The translations under genes and the position numbers were made by a program. Below are positions 17,166 to 26,136 of a DNA stretch of 38,785 bases, piece by piece. The notes beneath the pieces were generated by a model that was given only the letters and a program-made list of their open reading frames with translations, did no database searches and had not been told where the DNA came from. Numbering within the stretch: position 1 is the stretch's first letter; the number at the start of each line of letters is the position of its first letter. This DNA comes from Solirubrobacterales bacterium (lineage in GTDB: Bacteria; Actinomycetota; Thermoleophilia; Solirubrobacterales; Solirubrobacteraceae), in NCBI GenBank assembly GCA_013815355.1, contig JACDGG010000009.1:1-38785 (forward strand), written 5' to 3'.

Positions 17166-17831
17166 ATGACGCTCACCGAGACGATCTCTCCGGCGCTGCT
17201 CGTGCTGGCCAAGGCGCCACGCGCAGGTGCGGTAAAGACCCGCCTGTGCCCGCCGTTGACGCCCACACAAGCGGCTGAGCTGGCCGAGGCGGCCTTGCTT
17301 GACACGCTCACGGCGGTCCTCGCGACCCCCGGGGCACGAGCCGTGCTGATCCTCGACGGCGAGGCGGGAGCGTGGATGCCCGCCGGGATCGATCTGCTCC
17401 CGCAACGCACGGGTGATCTCGCCACACGCCTCGCCGACGCCTTCGCCGATATCGCGGGGCCCGCGCTGCTGATCGGCATGGACACCCCGCAGGTCACGCC
17501 CGCGCTGCTCACCAGAGGTCTCGACCTTCTGCAAGAGCCGCACAACGACGCGGTGCTCGGCCATACAGATGACGGCGGCTACTGGGCGATCGGGCTACGC
17601 CGCGGCGACCGTCGCGTGTTCGAGGGCGTGCCGATGAGCACCGAGCGCACCGGCATAGCCCAACACCAACGTCTGATCGATCTCGGCCTGCGCGTGGGAA
17701 TCCTGCCGTCGCTGCGTGACGTTGACCGCTTCGAGGATGCACAGGCGGTCTGTCGCGAGGCGCCAGACACACGCCTTGCCCACGCGCTCGCCGAAATCTC
17801 GCGCGCTTTGCGGGAGACGGTAGCCGCGTGA
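17166..17831 (+). CDS. DUF2064 / TIGR04282-like glycosyltransferase-fold protein
   Basis: LLVLAKAPRAGAVKTRLCPPLTPTQAAELAEAALLDT..., LLIGMDTPQVTPALL, DAVLGHTDDGGYWAIGLRR. Alternative starts at 17154-17163. Confidence 0.85.
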   Translation: MTLTETISPALLVLAKAPRAGAVKTRLCPPLTPTQAAELAEAALLDTLTAVLATPGARAVLILDGEAGAWMPAGIDLLPQRTGDLATRLADAFADIAGPALLIGMDTPQVTPALLTRGLDLLQEPHNDAVLGHTDDGGYWAIGLRRGDRRVFEGVPMSTERTGIAQHQRLIDLGLRVGILPSLRDVDRFEDAQAVCREAPDTRLAHALAEISRALRETVAA

Positions 17832-18517
17832 GCGTCGACGCAAGCGCAGAGCTCGCCGCGATCGATCTCTATGGAGCCGAGCTACTTCGGGCGGCGGAGG
17901 AGCGGAGTGGCGCTACGGCGCTGAGGGCCATCGACGAGCACGGTGAGGAGCTCCCGCTGGCGCTCGAACGCTATCTGGGACACGCCGCGGCGGAGGAGCG
18001 CGGAGTTCTCGAGCGTGCCGTCGGCCCCGTCCTCGATATCGGCTGTGGACCGGGACGCCACATCGTCGCGCTCGAGCGACAGGGTGTGATTGCCGTCGGG
18101 CTGGACATCTCGCCACTGGCTGTGCGCTTGGCGCGCAGCCGCGGTGCCTCAGTCATCGAGGGCTCGATCTTCAACCGCGTGCCGCACGCGGGGTACTGGG
18201 GCAGCGCCCTGCTACTGGATGGCAACATCGGTATCGGCGGCGCACCCTTCGAGCTGCTCGCGCGCGTCGGCAGCCTGCTTCGCCCTGACGGCGTGATCCT
18301 TGTTGAGGTCGAGGGTCCAAACATTCGCGCGCACACGCTCAAGGTCCGTCTGATCGCCGACGGCGCCAGCACTCACAGGTTTCCATGGGCCCGGCTCGGT
18401 ATCGAGGACCTCGGGGCGATCGCCACCCGCGCAGGCTTCGTGGTCAGCGAACATTGGAAGGCAGGAAGCCGCTGGTTCGCTGCACTCACCGCGGACGAAC
18501 GCAAACTGGCGGCGTAA
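17828..18517 (+). CDS. Class I SAM-dependent methyltransferase
   Basis: VLDIGCGPGRHIVALERQGVIAVGLDISPLAVRLARSRG; GTGA overlap with upstream gene. Confidence 0.88.
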   Translation: MSVDASAELAAIDLYGAELLRAAEERSGATALRAIDEHGEELPLALERYLGHAAAEERGVLERAVGPVLDIGCGPGRHIVALERQGVIAVGLDISPLAVRLARSRGASVIEGSIFNRVPHAGYWGSALLLDGNIGIGGAPFELLARVGSLLRPDGVILVEVEGPNIRAHTLKVRLIADGASTHRFPWARLGIEDLGAIATRAGFVVSEHWKAGSRWFAALTADERKLAA

Positions 18518-18552
18518 CCGCCGTTGATCGTTGGCGGGAGAAGGAGCTGAGG

Positions 18553-20103
18553 TCAATCCCCGCTCGGGGCGGCCTTGAAGAGCCTGACGTTGCGATCGAG
18601 GCGTCCGCCCTGGAAGGCCTGCGGGCGTCCGCCCTGGGAGTCGAGATATGAGAGTTCACGAGAGACGTCGCCGATCTCTCCATCGGGAACATGGTCGATC
18701 ATCCAGGTCTCGAGCGCCGCACCTCCCCCAGCGGTTTCCCGCACACGCAATGCACGCAGCTCCTGCGGGTAGTCGATCAGCGAGCACGTCGCTATCAGCC
18801 AGTAACCCCCCGCTCGCGTCGGGCGGGGAATGATGCGGTTGCGATGGGTATGCCCCCAGATCGCAGCAAGCACGCGCGGATCGCGGTCGAGCAGCGCAAG
18901 CAGCGCCTCACCCCCCTCGCTGCTCGTCAGCGGCTGGTGTGAGGCGAGGAGCCTCCACCGTCTGCCCGCGCGGGCCAGCTCGTGCGCGAGCCACCGACGC
19001 TGCTCGCCATGGACGAGTCCACCCGATCCACCTTCGCGGCGTACGAGATCGAGCACGATCACACGCACGTTCGAACCGACATCGAAGCTGTAGTCCATTC
19101 GTTCGCCCGCTCCACCGCTCCCGCTGGTGGCACGCAGCCGCGCGAGCACCTCGGCAACATCCAGCTCGCGTCGAGCAGGGTCGGCCGGAACCGTCACTGC
19201 AGGGGCCTTGCTTGCGGCTTGAATCAGCTGGCCGACGACGGCTGGGGCAGCCAGCCCATCAGGAGATGAGGAAGCCGCGGTGATCGCTGCATCGGTGAGT
19301 TCGCCCGGGATACGCAGGTGCGCGGGCAGATCCCAGATCGCCCGAGTGCCCAGCGCGATCTCGCGTGTGATCTTGCTGGGCGCAAGCACTCCCTGGACGA
19401 GAATGTCATGGTCGCCCAGCACCGGATGCCAGGGGACGCTCAGAGGAGTGCTCGTAAAGCGCCTCGTCGAAGCCGCAAGGATTCCCGGGTGTCGGGGCGC
19501 GTCGAGATCGGGGCGGTAGTAGAGCGGGTCAGGATTACTGGCCACCTGCACACCCACGTAGCCGCGACCGCCGCTGGCGGGATCGACCGGGCCGCCGCGC
19601 AGGAGCTCCAGCGCCAGCTCCAGCTCGTTCCCCTGCGCGTTGTCGATCAGATCACCCCCTTGGATCACAGCATTCGGCGCAAGACGCCCAATCGCACGAA
19701 CCGCCCCGGCGAGTACGTGTGCGGTGAATGCCTCCTGCGGTCTGAACGTCGAGTTGAAAGGGGCTCCGAGGCGTCGCAGGAAAGGCACGCGTGCCGGTGA
19801 CTGCTCGTCGAGCACGTGGACATCTGTGAGATGAGCGATCGTGCACAACACAACGCCCGGTAGCGCTCTGGGCGCCAGCTCCTGGCGGTCGAGCAGCGGG
19901 ATGCCGTCACCGATCTCGAGAACGCCGACCCCTCCTGGGTCGACATAGCTCGAGAGCAGCGTGGAACCATTGGCGGCGGGCGCCCGGCGCGGACTCATCC
20001 CACAGCTCGCCAGCAGCAATGCCGTACCGCCGGAGGTGATCTTCACGAGCGCCTCGCGGCGGGTCAGCGACGCCTCGGCGCCGGGATCTCTCTCAGAGCT
20101 CAT
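18553..20103 (-). CDS. Tat-type lipoprotein metallophosphoesterase (TIGR03767-like)
   Basis: SLTRREALVKITSGGTALLLASCG (twin-Arg plus lipobox); metallophosphoesterase motifs TIAHLTDVHVLDEQS, VIQGGDLIDNAQGNEL, PVLGDHDILVQG, LLASHQPL, IWGHTHRN. Confidence 0.85.
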   Translation of the reverse strand: MSSERDPGAEASLTRREALVKITSGGTALLLASCGMSPRRAPAANGSTLLSSYVDPGGVGVLEIGDGIPLLDRQELAPRALPGVVLCTIAHLTDVHVLDEQSPARVPFLRRLGAPFNSTFRPQEAFTAHVLAGAVRAIGRLAPNAVIQGGDLIDNAQGNELELALELLRGGPVDPASGGRGYVGVQVASNPDPLYYRPDLDAPRHPGILAASTRRFTSTPLSVPWHPVLGDHDILVQGVLAPSKITREIALGTRAIWDLPAHLRIPGELTDAAITAASSSPDGLAAPAVVGQLIQAASKAPAVTVPADPARRELDVAEVLARLRATSGSGGAGERMDYSFDVGSNVRVIVLDLVRREGGSGGLVHGEQRRWLAHELARAGRRWRLLASHQPLTSSEGGEALLALLDRDPRVLAAIWGHTHRNRIIPRPTRAGGYWLIATCSLIDYPQELRALRVRETAGGGAALETWMIDHVPDGEIGDVSRELSYLDSQGGRPQAFQGGRLDRNVRLFKAAPSGD

Positions 20104-20116
20104 CTCGGATCCCTCA

Positions 20117-22399
20117 TCAGCTCAGGGCCACGACGATCGGCTCGCGTCCCGCCTGACGCGCAACCCACAGAACGGCCGCGGCCGCCAGCACAGCGAGCCC
20201 TGCCAGCACCGCCGCGATCTCTCCGGAGCCGGCGCTCAGTTCCAGCGAGGCGTAGCCGATGGCGAGCCTCGCCATGGCCGGGCCGAGTACGAAGCGCTCT
20301 AGCAGTACGCCGATCAGTGCAGCCGGCGCAACAGCGGCCACCGCGGCGCCCCCGAGCAGCACTCGCACCGCGCCGGCGTCGGCTCCACAGGCGCGCAGCA
20401 CGGCAATCGTCGAGCGACGCTCCCGCGCGGTCAGGAACAAGGCCTGTATCAGCGCATAAATGCACACCAGGCCGTCAACGATCGCGACCGCGCGCAGGAT
20501 CGCGGTTAGAGCGGCGATCAGACTGCGACCGCGATCCGTTGCGCCACCGGTCGCCTTCGGCTTGGCGCCCAGCGCCGCAAGCCGTCGCGTCACCGCGACC
20601 GGACTCGCCCCGGCACTCAAGCGCACAGCGAGTTGCTCCTGGGCTGACGGTTCGCTCGCGAGCAGGGCACGCGAGGAGACGTAGACGACGCGGCCGTCGT
20701 GCTGCAGCGAATCGACTATCCCCGCAACACGAAAGCGGGCTTCGTGTCCTGAAGGTAGCTCGACTGCGACGGTCGATCCAGGGCGCAGGCCGAGGACTTG
20801 CGCCAAGCCACGCCCGACCTCCGCACCACTATCGCTTCCCAGCCGGTGCCCGGACACGAGCGGCGGCGCCTCGAAGATGGTGTGATCGCCCGGGTAGCCG
20901 ATGAGATCGATCGTCTCCCCGAGCGAGAAAGAGTCGAGCGCCTGAACTTCATAGCGTGGAGCAACCGCCGCGATACCGCTCAGCCGTCTGACCTGCGGCA
21001 CGGCCGCGGCCGGCAAAGACGCGGTCAGCTGGTAGCGCTTGCCCAGCGAACCAGGGTCCGATTGGAGCGTATTGAGCTCGGAAGCGAGCGCAAGCATCAA
21101 CAGAATAAAACCGACGGAAACCCCGAGCACCGCGAGCGTCGCGAGGAGGCGCACCCGACGAGCACTCACGAGTCGTGCGCCGAGTGCCGCCAAGCCGACG
21201 AGGTTTCCCCCGAGGCGGACCCGCCCTAGAAGTGAACGCCCACCCCGCCGCCCGCCCAGCTCTGCGCCCCGCATCAACGCGATCGGGGGGCGGCGGCTCG
21301 CTCGCAGGGCCGGCCATCCTGACGCGAGCACGGGAATCAGCGCCGTCAGCGCCCAGCAGCCCGCGAGCGGCGCGAGGAGACCCACGCCCGGCGGCAACTC
21401 GTTGATCGCCTCGAGCAGTCGGTCGCTCGGCCCGCGCGCGACGAGATAGCCAACGCCCACGCCGAGCCCACCCGCAGGGATGGAGACGATCGCAGCCTCG
21501 ACGGCGTGTGTGAGCGCTATGTGCGCGCGGCCTGCGCCGATGGCCCGCCGCACACCGATCCCGGCGAGACGCCGCTCGACCTCCGCGCGCGCCGATGCGC
21601 CGAGCATCACCGCGGCCGTGAGCAGGGCAATCGCCGACAGCGCCACGAGCAATGCGATCACGATCCCCGCAGCCTGGTCAAGCAGCACGCGCACGCCGTC
21701 GCGCGTGATCACGCGCAACCCGCGAAGGCCATAACTGGACGCCCGCGCCTGACCCAGCACCTGATCGAGCTGGCGGGGGTCTTTGAGCCACAGCTCCGCA
21801 ACGTTCACCTGCGGATCGCGCTCGACCCCGAAGCGCGCGTCGAGCGCCGGTCGCGAGAGATAGATCCGTGGCGCCGCCAGAGGAAACGCGACGTTGTCCG
21901 GCGACTCGGCGATGCCGACTACGCGAAGCGCTCCGAGACCGTCCAGGAGCAGCCGCGAGCCCAATCTCAGACCCCACGAGCGCGCTACACCCTGTTCGAC
22001 GATCGCCTCGCCCGGACGCACGGACAGCTCCCGGCCCGCGAGCAGGTCAAAGCCGCGCCGCCCTGGACTCAGCACCTCGACGACCCCTTCGCGCGAGCGG
22101 TGAGCACCGCCGATCAGATCGACATTAGTCACCTCGAGGCGGAACGCGAACGCGGCGAGATCTGGGAGCGCTTCGATGCGCGGCGCGACACGGCTGAGTG
22201 GCTGGCGATCAAAGCGCGCAATCACGTTGGGCAGGTCCGCTCCACGCGCGGAGCGCTGAAAGCCAGTGTGAAGCCCGTAGCCGACCACGGCGGCCGTCGC
22301 CAGCATCGCGGCGGCGAGCGAGACACCAGCGGCGGCGAGCGCGGTACGCAGGCGACGCCTACGCAGGCCCGCGAGAGCTCCGCGAAGTACAGCGCTCAC
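20117..22399 (-). CDS. MacB/FtsX-type ABC transporter permease with two FtsX-like halves
   Basis: 760 aa; N-terminal single TM plus periplasmic region, followed by two multi-TM blocks (IVIALLVALSAIALLTAAVML...; LLATLAVLGVSVGFILLMLAL... and LVCIYALIQALFLTARERRSTIAVLRACGADAGAVRVLL). Confidence 0.88.
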   Translation of the reverse strand: MSAVLRGALAGLRRRRLRTALAAAGVSLAAAMLATAAVVGYGLHTGFQRSARGADLPNVIARFDRQPLSRVAPRIEALPDLAAFAFRLEVTNVDLIGGAHRSREGVVEVLSPGRRGFDLLAGRELSVRPGEAIVEQGVARSWGLRLGSRLLLDGLGALRVVGIAESPDNVAFPLAAPRIYLSRPALDARFGVERDPQVNVAELWLKDPRQLDQVLGQARASSYGLRGLRVITRDGVRVLLDQAAGIVIALLVALSAIALLTAAVMLGASARAEVERRLAGIGVRRAIGAGRAHIALTHAVEAAIVSIPAGGLGVGVGYLVARGPSDRLLEAINELPPGVGLLAPLAGCWALTALIPVLASGWPALRASRRPPIALMRGAELGGRRGGRSLLGRVRLGGNLVGLAALGARLVSARRVRLLATLAVLGVSVGFILLMLALASELNTLQSDPGSLGKRYQLTASLPAAAVPQVRRLSGIAAVAPRYEVQALDSFSLGETIDLIGYPGDHTIFEAPPLVSGHRLGSDSGAEVGRGLAQVLGLRPGSTVAVELPSGHEARFRVAGIVDSLQHDGRVVYVSSRALLASEPSAQEQLAVRLSAGASPVAVTRRLAALGAKPKATGGATDRGRSLIAALTAILRAVAIVDGLVCIYALIQALFLTARERRSTIAVLRACGADAGAVRVLLGGAAVAAVAPAALIGVLLERFVLGPAMARLAIGYASLELSAGSGEIAAVLAGLAVLAAAAVLWVARQAGREPIVVALS

Positions 22400-23061
22400 C
22401 GCAGACGCCCATCGACCATCTCGAGCACCCGATCGGCAGCGCCGGCAACGTCGCGCTCGTGGGTGACCATGATCACGGAGCGTCCCGCGGCCGTCAGACC
22501 ACGCAGAATCGCCAGCAGGTCGCGTGCCGCGACACTGTCGAGGTTCCCCGTGGGCTCGTCCGCGAGCACGAGCGCAGGCTCGTTGACAAGCGCGCGAGCG
22601 ATCGCGAAACGCTGCTGCTCACCGCCGGAGAGCTCGTGCGGAAGATGCGAGGCCACCGCGCCGACGCCGAGCTCTTCGATCAGATTGCGTGCGCGCAAAG
22701 CTCCGCCCGGCGGAGCGCCGGGAAGGCCGGCGGGCAGCAGCACGTTCTCCTCGCCGCTCATCTCCTCGATGAGCTGGAACGACTGGAATACGAAGCCGAT
22801 GCGCCGCAGACGGATTCGCGTGAGCTCACGCTGCGAGCATCCGAGGAGCGACTGGCCGGCCAGGGTGATGCTGCCTGCGTCGGGGCGGTCGAGACCGCCA
22901 AGCAGGTGCAGCAGCGTCGACTTGCCTGAGCCAGAGCGGCCCAGCACTGCGACCAGCTCGCCCTCCTGGACATCGAGGTCCACGCCCGCGAGCACCTCGC
23001 TGCTCGCACGGCCTCGACCCACACGCTTGACCACTCCGCAGGCCTGCAGCAACGACACCAT
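22396..23061 (-). CDS. ABC transporter ATP-binding protein (MacB/LolD-like)
   Basis: Walker A LGRSGSGKSTLLHLLGGLDRPDAG; signature HELSGGEQQRFAIARALVNEPALVLADEPTGNLDS; ATGA coupling to permease. Confidence 0.93.
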   Translation of the reverse strand: MVSLLQACGVVKRVGRGRASSEVLAGVDLDVQEGELVAVLGRSGSGKSTLLHLLGGLDRPDAGSITLAGQSLLGCSQRELTRIRLRRIGFVFQSFQLIEEMSGEENVLLPAGLPGAPPGGALRARNLIEELGVGAVASHLPHELSGGEQQRFAIARALVNEPALVLADEPTGNLDSVAARDLLAILRGLTAAGRSVIMVTHERDVAGAADRVLEMVDGRLR

Positions 23062-23237
23062 CTCACCGTAACGCGCGGGTCAGGTCCACCCGACGCCGTA
23101 GCGCTGAGAGCACATTACGAGTTGCGAAAGCTCACCTCTCGCTAATGCGTTGCGGCGAGAACCCCGCTATCAAATGCAGGGATGCCGGCACACCGCGAGC
23201 TCGATATGGTCGGACTCGCCGCAGGGGAGGCGCGCAC

Positions 23238-24314
23238 TTGATTCTCGTCACAGGTGGAGCGGGGTTCATCGGATCACACGTCGTTGAGGCGCTGATCAGC
23301 GAAGGCCAAGCGGTGCGGGTACTCGATTCGCTGCTCTCCCACCGGGAGCGGCCCGGCTACCTGCCCGACGAGGTCGACTTCGTCGAGGCCGACATCCGCG
23401 ACCCGGAGGCCGTCCAGAAGGCGCTTCGCGGCATCGTCCACGTATGCCATCAAGCGGGAATGGTCGGGCTCGGCAGCGACTTCCTGGACATCACTGACTA
23501 CGTCAGCCACAACGATCTCGGCACGGCAGTGCTAATGCGCGAGCTGGCCCAGAAGGGATTCGCAGGACGCCTTGTGCTCGCCTCCAGCATGGTCGTCTAC
23601 GGCGAGGGAAGCTATGAGTGCCCACACGATGGAGCGGTGCGGCCAGGCCCACGGCGCGTCGGAGACCTTGAACACGGTCAATTCGAGCCGCTCTGCCCAC
23701 TGTGCGGAGGCGTGCTCGATGCTCGTCCCGTCTGTGAGAACGCACCGCTTGACCCACGCAACGTCTACGCGGCAACAAAGGTGCACCAGGAGCATCTCGG
23801 GTGGGCCTTCCAACGCGAGAACGCCTCGCCGGTCACCGCGCTGCGCTACCACAACGTCTACGGGCCACGGATGCCACGAGACACACCCTATGCGGGCGTC
23901 GCCTCTCTGTTCGCGAGCGCGCTAGCCAACGAGCAGGCACCACGGGTATTCGAGGACGGCGCTCAGCGCCGCGACTTCGTGCACGTGCGCGACGTCGCGC
24001 ACGCCAACGTGCTCGCGCTGCTCGGCAACCGAGCCGTCTCAGGCGCCTTTAACGTCGCAAGCGGCCAGCCCCGCAGCGTCGGCGAGCTAGCCGACACACT
24101 CGCTGACGCCACTGGCTCCGATGCGCCGCGTCCGGTTCGCACAGGCGAGTACCGACGCGGCGACGTGCGGCACGTGTTCGCCTCTCCCGAGCGCGCCGAG
24201 CGCGAGCTGGGGTTCCGCGCGAGCGAGAGCTTCACCGCGGGTATGCGCGAGTTCGCGACCGCACCACTACGCGGCGAGCGGCTCGATCAAGACCAAAGCC
24301 GTTCCTCGATCTAG
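23238..24314 (+). CDS. NAD-dependent epimerase, dTDP-L-rhamnose 4-epimerase-like, with Cys-rich insertion
   Basis: ILVTGGAGFIGSHVVEAL; YAATKVHQEHLGWAF; insertion YECPHDGAVRPGPRRVGDLEHGQFEPLCPLCGGVLDARPVCENAP typical of that epimerase group. TTG start at 23238 is closer to the Rossmann motif than the ORF-track start at 23145. Confidence 0.8.
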   Translation: MILVTGGAGFIGSHVVEALISEGQAVRVLDSLLSHRERPGYLPDEVDFVEADIRDPEAVQKALRGIVHVCHQAGMVGLGSDFLDITDYVSHNDLGTAVLMRELAQKGFAGRLVLASSMVVYGEGSYECPHDGAVRPGPRRVGDLEHGQFEPLCPLCGGVLDARPVCENAPLDPRNVYAATKVHQEHLGWAFQRENASPVTALRYHNVYGPRMPRDTPYAGVASLFASALANEQAPRVFEDGAQRRDFVHVRDVAHANVLALLGNRAVSGAFNVASGQPRSVGELADTLADATGSDAPRPVRTGEYRRGDVRHVFASPERAERELGFRASESFTAGMREFATAPLRGERLDQDQSRSSI

Positions 24315-24319
24315 ACGGC

Positions 24320-24838
24320 TTAGGAAAGCGCCACATCAACTCTCCTGCGGAAGGCTGCTGGGTCAACCGCTGGGTAGCGATACAACTCAGACTCGATTTC
24401 GTTATACAGCTCGCGCAACCTCGTCGGCTCCACAACTCCACTCGCGAGCATGCTCGCGACATCGTCGAGATCCTGCCTGAATCCACGCTCGATCTTCGAC
24501 AGTGCCTGCGAGTAGAAATCAAAATGGTGTACGTCGAGGTTTCCTTCGCGGAACACAAACGGACTGCGATCTCGCCAGCCAGGTAGCTCAGGGATGAAGT
24601 CGGGCGGAGAAGCCAGCTCTATGTTCACCCCAAGATCGTTCTTCAGCGCGGGAAGCTCGCGGAGCAGCGCATCCACATCGGGCTCGAATCTAAGATCAAC
24701 ATCAATCGTCGACTCACGCCAGCCTTCCAGAACAGCGGACGCTCCCCCGGTCAGGTAGATCCGCGTATGCCCACTCGCCACACGGGCCAACCGCCGAGCC
24801 AGCTCGCGAAGACGCCCCTCGTCAACCGGAGGCCGCAT
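24320..24838 (-). CDS. DUF6036-like nucleotidyltransferase-fold protein, candidate toxin/NTase component
   Basis: RIYLTGGASAVLEGWRESTIDVDLRFEPDVDALLRELPALKNDLGVNIELASPPDFIPELPGW: GG..A.l.g.R.sT.DvDl pattern of minimal nucleotidyltransferases. Confidence 0.7.
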   Translation of the reverse strand: MRPPVDEGRLRELARRLARVASGHTRIYLTGGASAVLEGWRESTIDVDLRFEPDVDALLRELPALKNDLGVNIELASPPDFIPELPGWRDRSPFVFREGNLDVHHFDFYSQALSKIERGFRQDLDDVASMLASGVVEPTRLRELYNEIESELYRYPAVDPAAFRRRVDVALS

Positions 24839-25106
24839 GCTCCGCCGCCCGCGCAAAGCTCACCACGCGGGCCACCAGCGCGTTGTATCGACTATGGGGG
24901 CCCTCACACGTCTCAGAAAGCAATTCATAGAGACGATGAGACGGGACCTCGCCCCCACCCACCGGAACGGCGATGCCCAATGCCCGGAGTCGTGGCGCCG
25001 CCATTGCTACCAACAAAGCCGACTCGCTCTCACGACCCACCGCAAGATCCACAAGCCCGGCATCCAAAATATCCCGCCCTGGCAGTCCCGCATAGGCGTC
25101 AAACAT
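24822..25106 (-). CDS. Small protein overlapping the nucleotidyltransferase start; candidate partner/antitoxin
   Basis: 94 aa, MFDAYAGLPGRDILDAGLVDLAVGRESESALLVAMAAPRLRALGIAVP...; overlaps the next ORF, same strand. Confidence 0.55.
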   Translation of the reverse strand: MFDAYAGLPGRDILDAGLVDLAVGRESESALLVAMAAPRLRALGIAVPVGGGEVPSHRLYELLSETCEGPHSRYNALVARVVSFARAAEHAASG

Positions 25107-25303
25107 AGGCCCAGATCCTAGGCGATCCTCGCATGCAGAGCCGATGCACACACGGTAATGCGTCTCACCAGGACGAGGACCGCCGCGCCGCCCGCCTCGT
25201 GAGCGCGCTCACGGCGCGGGGGGCACAGATTGACCGACACCGGCCTTCCGAACCGGCGCAAGTCATACGGCCGCAGACCGGGCGGATCGGACAAACTGGA
25301 TAC

Positions 25304-25870
25304 CTACCGGTTGCCTGCCGAGCCGGGTGCCAGCAGGCCCGCGATGAGGCGCCGCACGCCCTCGCTGGCATCCGCCCTCGCCTGGTCCGGGACGGCGGCG
25401 GTCGCGATCATCGTGCCGGCCTCCTTCATCGCTGCGGCGAGCATTCTCGCGAGCGGTTCGATCGGCGGATCGACGATCTCTCCGCGATCTCGCGCCGCGG
25501 CGAGCGACCCCCCCTTCGATCATCAGCTCCGCCGTGTCGAGTACCCGGCGCGAGCCGAGGACCGCGGGTCCGTCCACGAGGACGATCCGATGGAACGCGG
25601 GATTCACGCATGCGTCGAGGTAGATCCCGCAATCGGCGAGCAGCGTAGGCCGCTCCGCCACCTCTCGGGATTTGACGATGCTCGCCGATACCTCATGCAG
25701 GACCTCGGCGTATGTGGCAGCGAACAGCTCCGCCTTGCCGCCGAACTGGTGGTAGAGCGCTCCGGTCGTAACCCCGGCTCGCTTGACGATCTCGGCCACC
25801 GAGACCGCGGCGTAGCCGCGCTCGGCGAACAGCGCGCGTCCTGCGCTGACGAGCGCGGCGCGAGTGGCTT
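25304..25870 (-). pseudogene. TetR family regulator, frameshifted and lacking its start
   Basis: ATRAALVSAGRALFAERGYAAVSVAEIVKRAGVTTGALYHQFGGKAELFAATYAEVL...TAELMIEGG; frame breaks at C7 run 25508-25514; +/-1 repair gives SLAAARDRGEIVDPPIEPLARMLAAAMKEAGTMIATAAVPDQARADASEGVRRLIAGLLAPGSAGNR-stop at 25304. Confidence 0.75.
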
Positions 25871-26093
25871 GGGCGCCGCGGGCGGCAGCGTGATCTTCGA
25901 GACAGACGACTGTCGCGCGACCTACGAGAGCCTTTGCGCGAAGGGCGTCGAGTTCACGCAGGCGCCGACCGAGCGCTTCTACGGGATCGACTGCGGGCTG
26001 CGCGACCCCTTCGGCAACCCGATGCGCATCACCCAGCCGCCGAAGGGTCCCGTCGTCCTACCGTCAGCCGCGGAGTTCCAGGCGCAATCCTGA
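25866..26093 (+). pseudogene. C-terminal fragment of a VOC/glyoxalase-family protein
   Basis: GLGAAGGSVIFETDDCRATYESLCAKGVEFTQAPTERFYGIDCGLRDPFGNPMRITQPPKGP; upstream residues in this frame are only antisense of TetR. Confidence 0.75.
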
Positions 26094-26136
26094 CGCCGCG
26101 AGTGAGTGCCTGTGGGCCGCCGCGACAGCCGGGCGC

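Noticed and set aside
18598-18640. Direct repeat GCGTCCGCCCTGG...GCGTCCGCCCTGG
   Set aside because: Falls inside the metallophosphoesterase C-terminus (SQGGRPQAFQGGR); a short coding repeat with no further copies.
21506-23071. 521-aa plus-strand ORF opposite the ABC permease/ATPase
   Set aside because: Spans two clear minus-strand genes and is Arg/Ser/Pro-rich without domain signal; antisense artefact.
25230-26093. 287-aa ORF that ends in a VOC domain, taken as an intact fusion protein
   Set aside because: Only the last 76 codons are VOC-like; the remainder is the antisense of the TetR pseudogene, so it is a chance read-through rather than a real fusion.
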